A stretch of 35,832 nucleotides of DNA from DAOPXV01 sp035352535 (GTDB taxonomy: Bacteria; Muiribacteriota; UBA9980): positions 1 to 35,832 of the forward strand of contig CAZJFS010000033.1 in the NCBI GenBank assembly GCA_964545075.1, read 5' to 3'. A model generated the notes under the pieces. That model ran no database searches. It was given only the letters and a program-made list of their open reading frames with translations, and was not told the origin of the DNA. This document shows, one piece after another, positions 8,285 through 15,356 of this stretch. Made by a program: the position numbers and the translations under genes. Each line of letters begins with the position of its first letter. The first letter of the stretch is position 1.

Positions 8285-9055
8285 ATGAAATTTATTAAGC
8301 TTATCGCTGATAATAAAAAAGATATATGGAACAAATTCCCTTCATTTAATAATGTTTTTGATGAGGTGGGAGCGCCATTTCCCCCTGTCGAACATCTACA
8401 GTTCATCGAAAAAAATGAAGGGGAAAAAATAGCGGCCGTATCTGATGACGAAAACACAATTTTGGGCTGGATAGGCATTATCCCCAAGAATAATTCAGGA
8501 TACGCCGAATTAGCCGGAATTGAGGTTCATAAAGAGCACAGAAATAAAAAAATAGCGACCGAACTTATTAAACACGCTCAAATTTGGTTATCTCTTAAAG
8601 GCATTTTCGAATTCAGGTTTTCAACTTCACCATTATTTACCAGCAACACATTGTTATACATGGGTAATTTCAACTCTTCTTACACATGGAATAATACGTC
8701 TTCAATTCCACCGGATAATATTTTATGGCCGGTAGTGGATTGCATCATGAATTGGAAAAAAGAAACGCAGAAAGATTTTTCAAAATCCGTCCCGAATTTG
8801 AAGGAGTTATCAATATTACGCTGGAACGGACTCAAACCTTCAGTTAATAAATCATTATTGGAAAATAAAAACAAAGATAAGTTCATTGAACTGCCATTTC
8901 TTTCATTACCGATCATATTCGAACAGTACCGGTTAAAAAATTATTCTATTACCGAAACGCCTTTCCAGATTTTTGAAACATTAAATAACCGCGGATACCA
9001 ATTCAAATCATTTCTAAAAGAAAACGGAAAATATTATTATACGCTGTCTGATTAG
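8285..9055 (+). CDS. GNAT-family N-acetyltransferase
   Basis: The 256-residue protein starts at ATG 8285 behind AAAGGAA, ten bases after the permease stop, so it is probably co-transcribed with the metal importer. Residues 76-104 form the acetyl-CoA-binding core of GNAT enzymes: strand ELAGIEVHKEHR followed by NKKIATELIKHA, a variant of the R-x-x-G-x-A pyrophosphate loop in which the glycine is Lys. The roughly 110 C-terminal residues do not match a family I recognise. The substrate is unknown. Its link to metal uptake is positional only. The gene ends about 70 nt before a bidirectional terminator. Confidence 0.75.
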   Translation: MKFIKLIADNKKDIWNKFPSFNNVFDEVGAPFPPVEHLQFIEKNEGEKIAAVSDDENTILGWIGIIPKNNSGYAELAGIEVHKEHRNKKIATELIKHAQIWLSLKGIFEFRFSTSPLFTSNTLLYMGNFNSSYTWNNTSSIPPDNILWPVVDCIMNWKKETQKDFSKSVPNLKELSILRWNGLKPSVNKSLLENKNKDKFIELPFLSLPIIFEQYRLKNYSITETPFQIFETLNNRGYQFKSFLKENGKYYYTLSD

Positions 9056-9127
9056 CAGAAAAGCTCAAGCAAGCTATTTACCCGCCTGGTTATCGCCCGT
9101 GCCGGGCAACACCGCCACCATCAAAAT

Positions 9128-9162
9128 AAAAAGGCACGAACTTGCGTCCGCACCTTTTTTTT
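9128..9162. terminator. Bidirectional terminator between convergent genes
   Basis: AAAAAGG (9128-9134, first base A) pairs with CCTTTTT (9153-9159) around an inner GG-ACG/CGT-CC hairpin with one bulged base. A run of eight T follows on the plus strand, and an A-run on the other side gives a U-tract for minus-strand transcripts. It separates the metal-uptake/GNAT operon from the convergent secreted-protein gene. Confidence 0.65.
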
Positions 9163-9193
9163 CATACTCTATATACTTTTTATACTGCCTTTA

Positions 9194-9727
9194 TTATTTG
9201 GTGTTCTGACAGAGCATGTCGAATTTTTCTTTCTGCTCGATCTCTTTTTTGGATATTATGTTGACCGAGAAATTCTTTCCATAATTCGAGTCCCATATAA
9301 AGCCCCACGACCTGTAATTATCGTATGGGTAAGCCGCAAAAAATGCGGATTGCATCGTAGTAACATCAGGCGGAAGAGTTACAAGACCAACATACTGGCC
9401 TTTTGAATTCTTCGTGAGTTTGACATCCTGACAACTTTTCCAGAAATCATATGAATACCTCATATATATTGTGTCGCTGTTTTTGAAAAGTATGTTTTTA
9501 CGGCAGGTGTCATAAACCACTCTTAGTTTTGAACCTGCTAACGCTTTTCCTTCAATATGGTGTTCGTATTGTTTAACGCTTGCGTTATATGTGAAAACAA
9601 CCGAAGCAGCATTAGTTTGATTTGATGAAGCCGCGAACGCGGACGCAGCCGGACCTGCAACGAAACTTAAAACTAATACTGTTGAGACGATAACCTTTAA
9701 AAAATTAAGATTGATATTTATTAACAT
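9194..9727 (-). CDS. Small secreted protein with a CBM25-like carbohydrate-binding domain
   Basis: Start chosen at ATG 9727-9725, eight bases after AGGAAG; an in-frame GTG three codons upstream overlaps that site. The 177-residue protein has a signal peptide ending near residue 32 (SAFAASS). Residues about 66-156 follow the pattern of CBM25/CBM53-type starch-binding beta-sandwiches: LRVVYDT, TIYMRYSYDFW, a charged turn, GQYVGLVTLPPDV, SAFFAAY, and the closing WDSNYGKNFSVNI, which resembles the family's W-D-N-N-x-G-x-N-Y end. The family match was judged by eye. No catalytic domain is attached, so it may be a free glycan-binding protein. The ligand is unknown. Confidence 0.55.
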   Translation of the reverse strand: MLININLNFLKVIVSTVLVLSFVAGPAASAFAASSNQTNAASVVFTYNASVKQYEHHIEGKALAGSKLRVVYDTCRKNILFKNSDTIYMRYSYDFWKSCQDVKLTKNSKGQYVGLVTLPPDVTTMQSAFFAAYPYDNYRSWGFIWDSNYGKNFSVNIISKKEIEQKEKFDMLCQNTK

Positions 9728-10150
9728 TTTTACCACTTCCTATTTCTGTGAGTCTTGATTCGATCATTTCCATTTATTGAGGAAATTGTCGTTTATACAT
9801 TTATACTTTTTTAAACTTCTTTGGAATCCACACTTTTTAATGCAACTACCATGCCATATTTGTAAAAAGCGCTTAAATTCGAACTTCTTATATAATTTCG
9901 TCGAATTTTTGGAAACCAATAGACCGAAACTTGGAACAATCTGGTGATTAAATTTTAAACACTTGTTTCGATTGTTCACAATTTACGAGTCTTTAATTTC
10001 GGCAACGCTAAACGACTGATGTTTTTATGTTAATTGCGTATCGTTTTGATGCTTTGATTTTTACCAGCTTTAATTTTTATCTTGTATAATTTATTTTTAT
10101 ATATTAAAATAAGTCGATTTTTATCTCAATTCAAATACGGGGATGTGCAC
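9728..10150. other. Intergenic region between divergent genes
   Basis: About 420 bp of AT-rich sequence separate the CBM25-like gene from the Nramp gene. A promoter for the Nramp gene is plausible at its right end. I looked for a manganese (yybP-ykoY) riboswitch fold because an Nramp gene follows and did not recognise one. No RNA gene or credible small protein gene was seen. Confidence 0.5.
10082..10110 (+). promoter_or_regulatory. Possible promoter of the Nramp gene
   Basis: TTGTAT (10082-10087) and TAAAAT (10105-10110) are 17 bp apart. A perfect TATAAT at 10085-10090 is an alternative -10 without a good -35. Either one places the transcript start downstream of 10096, which excludes the in-frame TTG at 10082 as the translation start. 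Confidence 0.4.
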
Positions 10151-11416
10151 TTGGAATTCTTCAAATATTTAAAAAACTTTTCGGAAGAAAAGATAAAACC
10201 GGCCTTCGGCGCGCTTGAAATTTTAAAATATATAGGCCCGGGTCTTCTGGTAACCGTTGGGTTTATCGACCCGGGAAACTGGGCGGCTAATATCGCGGCC
10301 GGTTCTGATTACGGTTATAAGCTTTTGTGGATGGTAACGCTTTCGACCATAATGCTTATAATACTTCAACATAACGTCGCTCATCTCGGCATATCGACGG
10401 GGCTTTGCCTATCCGAGGCCGCGGCAAAATATTTCAAGCCGTGGATCGCGAGGTTATTGCTCGGTTCGGCCATGCTGGCATCGATCTCGACGGCTCTGGC
10501 GGAGATACTCGGCGCGGCGATAGCGTTGAACATGCTCTTTAAGCTTCCGATAAAGCTCGGGGCGTTGTTCTCGATGATATTCGTCGCGGTAACGCTTTTT
10601 ACTAATTCTTATAAGAAACTTGAAAAGTTTATAATAGGATTCGTTTCGCTCATCGGACTTTCTTTTTTATTTGAATTGAGCCTTGTCAACATAAGCTGGG
10701 GTGAAGCGGTGCATGGGTGGCTCGTTCCCACGTTTCCGCCGAATTCGATGCCTATAATAATGAGCGTTCTGGGCGCGGTCGTCATGCCGCACAATATTTT
10801 CCTGCATTCCGAGATAATTCAAAGCCGACAGTGGAACCTCGAAAACGAGGAACTTATCGAAAAGCAATTAAATTATGAGCTCTTCGACACGCTTTTTTCG
10901 ATGATCGTCGGCTGGGCCATAAATAGCGCCATGATCCTGGTTGCGGCCGCGACTTTTTTTCAGGCGAAAACTTCCGTGAACGATCTTCAGCAGGCGGAAA
11001 GCATGCTCAGGCCGTTGCTCGGAAACGCCGCGTCGCTCGTATTCGCCATCGCCCTTCTTCTGGCGGGCCTGGCGTCGAGCATCACCGCTGCAATGGCTGG
11101 CGGCACTATTTTTGCAGGAGCATTCAACGAGCCTTACGATATCGGCGACAAGCACACGCGCACCGGCGTAGCCATAACGCTTGTTTTTTCGACGTTTATC
11201 ATCTTCTTCATCACCGATCCGTTTTACGGCCTCGTGATCTCACAGATGATTTTAAGCATACAGCTTCCGTGGACGATATTCACGCAAATATTTCTGACAT
11301 CGTCTGAAAAAGTAATGGGCAAATACGCCAACACGCGCATGGAAAACATTATGTTGTGGATAGTCGGAATAGTCGTAACCATACTCAACGTAATGCTTCT
11401 TATAAGTTTCCTGTAA
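10151..11416 (+). CDS. mntH: Nramp-family divalent metal transporter (MntH-like)
   Basis: This is a proton-coupled Mn(II)/Fe(II) importer of the inner membrane. From the chosen start it has 421 residues and about eleven hydrophobic helices. The two metal-binding motifs of the family are intact: DPGN (residues 40-43, in GFIDPGNWAANIAAGS) in the first helix and MPHN (212-215, in VVMPHNIFLHS) in the sixth. The methionine in MPHN is typical of transition-metal rather than magnesium transporters. The start is uncertain: TTG 10151 follows GGGG (10139-10142) at good spacing, GTG 10145 is too close, and TTG 10082 lies in the promoter region. No operator is recognised. Together with the ABC importer encoded nearby it gives two metal-uptake systems. 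Confidence 0.92.
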   Translation: MEFFKYLKNFSEEKIKPAFGALEILKYIGPGLLVTVGFIDPGNWAANIAAGSDYGYKLLWMVTLSTIMLIILQHNVAHLGISTGLCLSEAAAKYFKPWIARLLLGSAMLASISTALAEILGAAIALNMLFKLPIKLGALFSMIFVAVTLFTNSYKKLEKFIIGFVSLIGLSFLFELSLVNISWGEAVHGWLVPTFPPNSMPIIMSVLGAVVMPHNIFLHSEIIQSRQWNLENEELIEKQLNYELFDTLFSMIVGWAINSAMILVAAATFFQAKTSVNDLQQAESMLRPLLGNAASLVFAIALLLAGLASSITAAMAGGTIFAGAFNEPYDIGDKHTRTGVAITLVFSTFIIFFITDPFYGLVISQMILSIQLPWTIFTQIFLTSSEKVMGKYANTRMENIMLWIVGIVVTILNVMLLISFL

Positions 11417-11662
11417 CGGCAAACAGATAACGGACAATAAGAGAATAGCTGCGGCGGGCGAAGGCCGAACATTCTCGCGACCATGTTTACTCTATCGAAT
11501 AACTTATTTCGGGCATAGTCCCTTCAGGAATCTTCGACTTATCTCCGCCGGAAATGGGCATTACTTGCAATAAAAAAACCGGCCCGCATTCTATTCCAAA
11601 GATTTAATACTTGGGAAAATACCAGCCGATATATTTACGCTTCATTAAATATAGTTTTTGAG

Positions 11663-11691
11663 TTGACAAATATTAATATTTTTGATAAAAT
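11663..11691 (+). promoter_or_regulatory. Promoter of tRNA-Glu
   Basis: A perfect TTGACA (11663-11668) lies 17 bp from TAAAAT (11686-11691). Transcription would start near 11698, ten bases before the mature tRNA. Confidence 0.78.
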
Positions 11692-11707
11692 AATCTCAGT
11701 TTAATGC

Positions 11708-11780
11708 GGCTCTATCGTCTAGGGGCCCAGGACGAGTGGTTCTCAGCCATTAAACCGGGGTTCGAATCCCCGTAGAGCTA
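11708..11780 (+). tRNA. tRNA-Glu (anticodon CUC)
   Basis: The 73-nt sequence folds as a cloverleaf. The acceptor arm is GGCTCTA with TAGAGCT plus discriminator A. The D arm GTCTAGGGGCCCAGGAC is nearly identical to that of bacterial tRNA-Glu. The anticodon stem AGTGG/CCATT (one G-U pair) encloses the loop TTCTCAG, giving anticodon CTC (reads GAG). The variable loop is AAAC, and the T arm is CGGGG-TTCGAAT-CCCCG. The first acceptor pair is G-U rather than G-C. CCA is not encoded, so it must be added by the CCA-adding enzyme. The gene stands alone with its own promoter and terminator. Confidence 0.95.
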
Positions 11781-11787
11781 TTAAATT

Positions 11788-11812
11788 AAAGCGACCGAAA
11801 GGTCGCTTTTTT
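11788..11812 (+). terminator. Intrinsic terminator of tRNA-Glu
   Basis: AAAGCGACC (11788-11796), a GAAA tetraloop and GGTCGCTTT form a perfect 9-bp stem that runs into six T (11807-11812). It sits 7 nt after the tRNA. Confidence 0.9.
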
Positions 11813-11855
11813 ATTTATGTTTTAAAGGTTTATCGGAAATCAAGAAAAGCGCGTC

Positions 11856-11874
11856 CTGTGTAAATTCTGTGTAA
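11856..11874. repeat. Tandem CTGTGTAA pair
   Basis: Two copies of CTGTGTAA (11856-11863 and 11867-11874) are separated by ATT. The string resembles the terminal inverted repeats of IS256/mutator-type elements, but no transposase or second end is visible, so it may be a remnant or chance. Confidence 0.3.
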
Positions 11875-11951
11875 CAAAACGGCGAAAAAAGAGGTTAAAA
11901 CAAGAAAAATTAGAATCGTTTCCGGTAGTTTTTAGAGCAGCCCAAAAATAA

Positions 11952-11987
11952 AAAAAGAGGCGGAGCCCGAAAGCCACGCCTTTTTTT
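11952..11987 (-). terminator. Terminator of the Sel1-repeat gene
   Basis: The stem 11952-11962 / 11977-11987 (AAAAAAGAGGCG pairing with CGCCTTTTTTT, one G-U pair) has a 14-nt loop. On the minus strand it is followed by further T residues (the plus-strand A-run before 11952). It lies about 30 nt beyond the stop of the Sel1 gene and could also act on plus-strand transcripts. Confidence 0.65.
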
Positions 11988-12017
11988 AAATCTTCAATCC
12001 GGACAGCCGTTTGACTC

Positions 12018-12575
12018 TTATTTTTTTAGCTTTTTATTTTCTTCGAGCTTTTTTGTAATTTCATCGATCTTTTTCTGCGCCTGTTTAAGCTGATCTTCAG
12101 ACAGGATTTTCCTCGACCTTTCCCTGTCTTTTACGGCTTTTGCAGCGCCATTAGCGGCTGCTACGCTTAAATACGCATGCGCCGCAACCATATCCTGCGA
12201 GACGCCAAGGCCGCCATAATACATCATGCCGAGTTTGCACATGGCTACGGCATGCCCTTTTAAAGCCGCGCTTTCAAAATATTTAACGGCTTTTTCATAA
12301 TTTCGCGATCCGAGCTGCCCGCCGATATTGATAATGCCTAAATCATATTCGGCCCTGGAGTCACCCTGCGCAGCGGCTTTTTCATACCATTCGACGGCTT
12401 TTTTATAATCCTGGCCAACTCCATTGCCTGAATTATACATCACACCCAGATTATAGCAAGCTTCGGCGTCGCCGCCCGCGGCCCGTTTCATTATATTTTC
12501 CGAAGTATCGCCAGCAAAAACAGGCAATACGTATAATAACGATAAAATAACCGATAAAAAAATAATTTTTTTCAT
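12018..12575 (-). CDS. Exported Sel1-repeat (TPR-like) protein
   Basis: Start ATG 12575-12573 follows GGAGTG on the minus strand and begins a clean signal peptide (MKKIIFLSVILSLLYVLPVFAG). The longer in-frame extension to 12659 overlaps the promoter and is rejected. The 185-residue protein has three to four Sel1 repeats of about 36 residues: AEACYNLGVMYNSGNGV...AVEWYEKAAAQG, RAEYDLGIINIGGQ...AVKYFESAALKG, and VAMCKLGMMYYGGLGV...AHAYLSVAAANG. A Lys/Glu-rich helix ends the protein. Sel1 proteins are scaffolds for protein-protein contacts; the partner here is unknown. It is transcribed divergently from the deiminase gene. Confidence 0.88.
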   Translation of the reverse strand: MKKIIFLSVILSLLYVLPVFAGDTSENIMKRAAGGDAEACYNLGVMYNSGNGVGQDYKKAVEWYEKAAAQGDSRAEYDLGIINIGGQLGSRNYEKAVKYFESAALKGHAVAMCKLGMMYYGGLGVSQDMVAAHAYLSVAAANGAAKAVKDRERSRKILSEDQLKQAQKKIDEITKKLEENKKLKK

Positions 12576-12607
12576 ATTTTCACTCCTATTTCTATAGCGC
12601 TGAAAAC

Positions 12608-12636
12608 ATTTTAAACATATTTCAAGTTTTTGTAAA
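12608..12636 (-). promoter_or_regulatory. Promoter of the Sel1-repeat gene
   Basis: On the minus strand TTTACA (12636-12631) and TAAAAT (12613-12608) are 17 bp apart. Transcription would start near 12601, 26 nt before the ATG. Confidence 0.62.
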
Positions 12637-12778
12637 TACATTTTATAAAAAATGCGCAAAAAAGATGATTTTTTTTAAAAAATCTGGTAAAATATATCCA
12701 TCAATAAATAAAAAAGTTTTTACCGCTTAGCGACAATTACAGTAAGTATGAGTAAAACAAAAGGGGTGGGTATATAGT

Positions 12779-14245
12779 ATGAAAAAAACTCTAATGGCGG
12801 CGGCCCTCGCGCTGTCAGTATCATTTGGATTCCAGCCGGCGCCGGTCGCGGCCGAAGCTTTGAAACCGCTTCCTCATTCGATGACGAAACAGGAACGCGA
12901 ATATATACAAAATAATTTCGATAAATACCTCGAAGAAAAATACAAGCCTTTTACCGGAAGGCCGATGAGAAAGCCCGAAGGGACATTCTGGACGCCCGGT
13001 GAATTCGAAAAATCCGAAGGCATCTGCTTTTCATGGGCCGGTTACTCGGATCTTCTCACTCAACTCATAGTCGACGCCAGCAAGCAGGACAAAATATTCA
13101 TAGGCGCATCTTATAACGCCGAAACATTAAAAGCCACGCTCGCTAAAGCTGGCGCCAACGCGGAAAACATCACCGTGATCCCCACCAGGCTCGACAGCGT
13201 ATGGATGCGCGATTTCGGCCCGTTCTTCATCCATACCGAAGCAAAAAAACGCGAGATAATAGACTGCGTTTACAACAGGCCTCGCCCCAACGACGATAAA
13301 TTCCCTCAGACGATAGGCGATCTTTTAAAGGTCAAGGTCCATCCCTGCAAACTCATCCTTCCGGGCGGAAACTTTCAAACCGACGGCCACGGCGTAGCCA
13401 TACTGACAGACGTAGTGTTCGATCCGAACGAAGGCGGCGACCCGAACATGACCCGCGCAGACCTTGAAAAATACATGAAAGAATTTTTCGGAATGAAAAA
13501 AGTCATCCTTCTTAAGAAAATGAAACGCGACGGCACGGGCCATGTCGACATGTTCTCGAAACTTTTAGACGACAAAAACATAATCCTCGGCGAATACGCA
13601 ACCCCGACCGACGGTGCGGAAAACAACTATGCAATATTGAACGAGAACGCCCAGACGATGGCGAACGAAACGAACGGCCTCGGCGAAAAGTTCATAGTCA
13701 CAAGAATTCCTATGCCTAAATACGACGGCACTTCTTACAGCTACACGAATTCGGTTTTCGCGAACAACCTCGTCCTGGTTCCTATATATGGAAAAGCGAC
13801 CGATGAAAAAGCCCTTGAAATTTACAGAAAAATATTGCCGGGCCACACTGTAAAAGGCTATAATTGCAGCAATATAATCACCGCCAACGGCGCGATCCAC
13901 TGCATAACCCAGCTTGTAATGGCCGATCCGATTCAGATCCCCTCCACGTTGGTCAAAGCGGAAGCGACCGACATGAAAACGCTTTCAATAAGCTTTAAGA
14001 TCGACACAAAGCGCCGCATGAACGAAGGCGGAGCGTGCGTATACTGGTCGGACAGCGAAAAAGGCCCTTTCGTAAAGGCCGAAGCTACAAAGCTTTATAA
14101 CACATACACCGCGAAAATCGAAAACGCCGACGTTAAAAATCCCGTCTTTTATTTCATCACCGCCGAAGCGCTTGACGGTTCGAATGCAAGACTTCCGTTA
14201 GACGCCAACGAGTTCATGAAATTCGATCCGATGGCTGCAAAGTAA
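12779..14245 (+). CDS. Exported agmatine/peptidyl-arginine deiminase-family enzyme
   Basis: The 488-residue protein starts behind AAGGGGTG with a signal peptide (about residues 1-25, ending PVAAEA). Residues about 65-390 are the PF04371 fold: SVWMRDFGPFF (D145), LPGGNFQTDGHG, GTGHVDMF (H255, D257) and GAIHCITQ with the expected nucleophile C375. These match the catalytic Asp-His-Asp-Cys set of agmatine deiminases and of the Porphyromonas peptidyl-arginine deiminase. About 95 further residues at the C-terminus look like a beta-strand domain, beyond the length of a plain agmatine deiminase. Export plus this extra domain favours action outside the cytoplasm on peptides or proteins, but free agmatine cannot be excluded. 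It is a single gene with its own strong terminator. Confidence 0.85.
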   Translation: MKKTLMAAALALSVSFGFQPAPVAAEALKPLPHSMTKQEREYIQNNFDKYLEEKYKPFTGRPMRKPEGTFWTPGEFEKSEGICFSWAGYSDLLTQLIVDASKQDKIFIGASYNAETLKATLAKAGANAENITVIPTRLDSVWMRDFGPFFIHTEAKKREIIDCVYNRPRPNDDKFPQTIGDLLKVKVHPCKLILPGGNFQTDGHGVAILTDVVFDPNEGGDPNMTRADLEKYMKEFFGMKKVILLKKMKRDGTGHVDMFSKLLDDKNIILGEYATPTDGAENNYAILNENAQTMANETNGLGEKFIVTRIPMPKYDGTSYSYTNSVFANNLVLVPIYGKATDEKALEIYRKILPGHTVKGYNCSNIITANGAIHCITQLVMADPIQIPSTLVKAEATDMKTLSISFKIDTKRRMNEGGACVYWSDSEKGPFVKAEATKLYNTYTAKIENADVKNPVFYFITAEALDGSNARLPLDANEFMKFDPMAAK

Positions 14246-14304
14246 AATAGCCCCCGCCGGAATCTATATCCTGGCTTCATGCTCTAACTAAAATAAATTC
14301 AACG

Positions 14305-14345
14305 AAAAAAATCTCCCGCCGCAAAACGACCGGGAGATTTTTTTT
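14305..14345 (+). terminator. Intrinsic terminator of the deiminase gene
   Basis: ATCTCCCG (14311-14318) pairs with CGGGAGAT (14331-14338), extended by the flanking A-run and T-run (through 14345). It may also end the minus-strand operon whose last gene stops at 14447. Confidence 0.85.
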
Positions 14346-14446
14346 ATCCGTTACGGGCCCGTTTAATATCCGCTACCCCTAATTCGGCCAATAGAAAACA
14401 ATACCATGAATGACCCGCGAAAAAGATAAAAAAAGCGAACCCTGTT

Positions 14447-15337
14447 TTATCTTAAAATGCCAGCGAAAGAAAGCACGACTATTAAAATTGAAAAGCCGAT
14501 GAATGCCATGGTCACAAGACCTACCGGCGAATCTTCGAATGAAAAGAATTCGCTCCATGTGTCGCCGGCGAAACTGACCATGCACGAATGCCCCGACGGG
14601 TCCCTGGTCACTTTTATGTGCGCTTCGGGCGGGCACTCGGCGAAATTGCACTGCATTACCGCGGCCATCCCGCGTGCCTTTTCATTATGTTCAAAACGCG
14701 AATCACGCGTCCTGTCGCTAAAATCAGTCATATTTCCTGGTTTATCGATAATGACGATCTTATATTCCCACCAGACGGCATGTTTGCTGCTGCATTTTTT
14801 CCCCGTAACGCCGATGGCCTCGATCTGATCGGCCGCGAGAAAAAGCGAAACGCTCTCATAACCGAAAAACTTGAAATGATAATAGATCCTTTTTTCAACC
14901 GTATCCATTATATAATAGTTGTCCGTAAACCAGCGGCACAAAAAACCGGCGCCGGCGGCGATAAGAGCGAGTGGAATATACTTGAGCGCGGCGGGATCGG
15001 GAGGCGTATAGTGATGGGAATAACGGGACGTACTGCCGCAGGTGCCGCTAATTAAAAGAATGACGGCGGCAATAAGCGCTAAAATACCTACCCCGCTGAA
15101 AAATTGCTCGAGATACGTGTTGAGATCGACTTTTATACGGTGCGGCAGATTTGAGGCGATATTGGCCTTTGGAATGAAAACGTTTTCGTCGCCTTTGTTT
15201 TCAAATGAAAAACTACCGTTCGTAGAAGGCTCCAGGGAATCGCCGCCGCCATAACCAGCCGGGCGGCTATTTTGTCCGCCGCTACCATATGAACCGCTGT
15301 CTTTAGTGAACGCGGACCTTTTTTTTATGTCAGCCAT
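14447..15337 (-). CDS. Membrane protein of unknown family
   Basis: I do not recognise this 296-residue protein. It opens with about 75 Gly/Ser/Asn-rich, probably disordered residues, then has two close hydrophobic segments (about 85-105 and 128-148). A soluble region follows, with strands such as KRIYYHFKFFGY, SVSLFLAADQIEAIGV and EYKIVIIDKPG that suggest a small beta domain like those of bacterial PH-type membrane proteins. A last transmembrane helix occupies about 272-294 (GLVTMAFIGFSILIVVLSF). The start ATG 15337-15335 has GGCGGTG upstream. It begins 19 nt after the stop of the metallophosphoesterase gene, so the two are probably co-transcribed. Confidence 0.6.
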   Translation of the reverse strand: MADIKKRSAFTKDSGSYGSGGQNSRPAGYGGGDSLEPSTNGSFSFENKGDENVFIPKANIASNLPHRIKVDLNTYLEQFFSGVGILALIAAVILLISGTCGSTSRYSHHYTPPDPAALKYIPLALIAAGAGFLCRWFTDNYYIMDTVEKRIYYHFKFFGYESVSLFLAADQIEAIGVTGKKCSSKHAVWWEYKIVIIDKPGNMTDFSDRTRDSRFEHNEKARGMAAVMQCNFAECPPEAHIKVTRDPSGHSCMVSFAGDTWSEFFSFEDSPVGLVTMAFIGFSILIVVLSFAGILR

Positions 15338-15356
15338 CGAATTTCACCGCCAAATA

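Noticed and set aside
9764..9979. A 71-codon minus-strand frame between the CBM25-like and Nramp genes
   Set aside because: Low-complexity Lys/Phe/Cys-rich sequence with no ribosome site or recognisable fold in AT-rich spacer.
9728..10150. Possible manganese riboswitch ahead of the Nramp gene
   Set aside because: I could not find the paired stems and conserved loops of the yybP-ykoY class by eye.
14588..15055. Long plus-strand open frame (155 codons) opposite the membrane-protein gene
   Set aside because: It is the complement of a gene with clear transmembrane helices and a ribosome site, and it matches no family.
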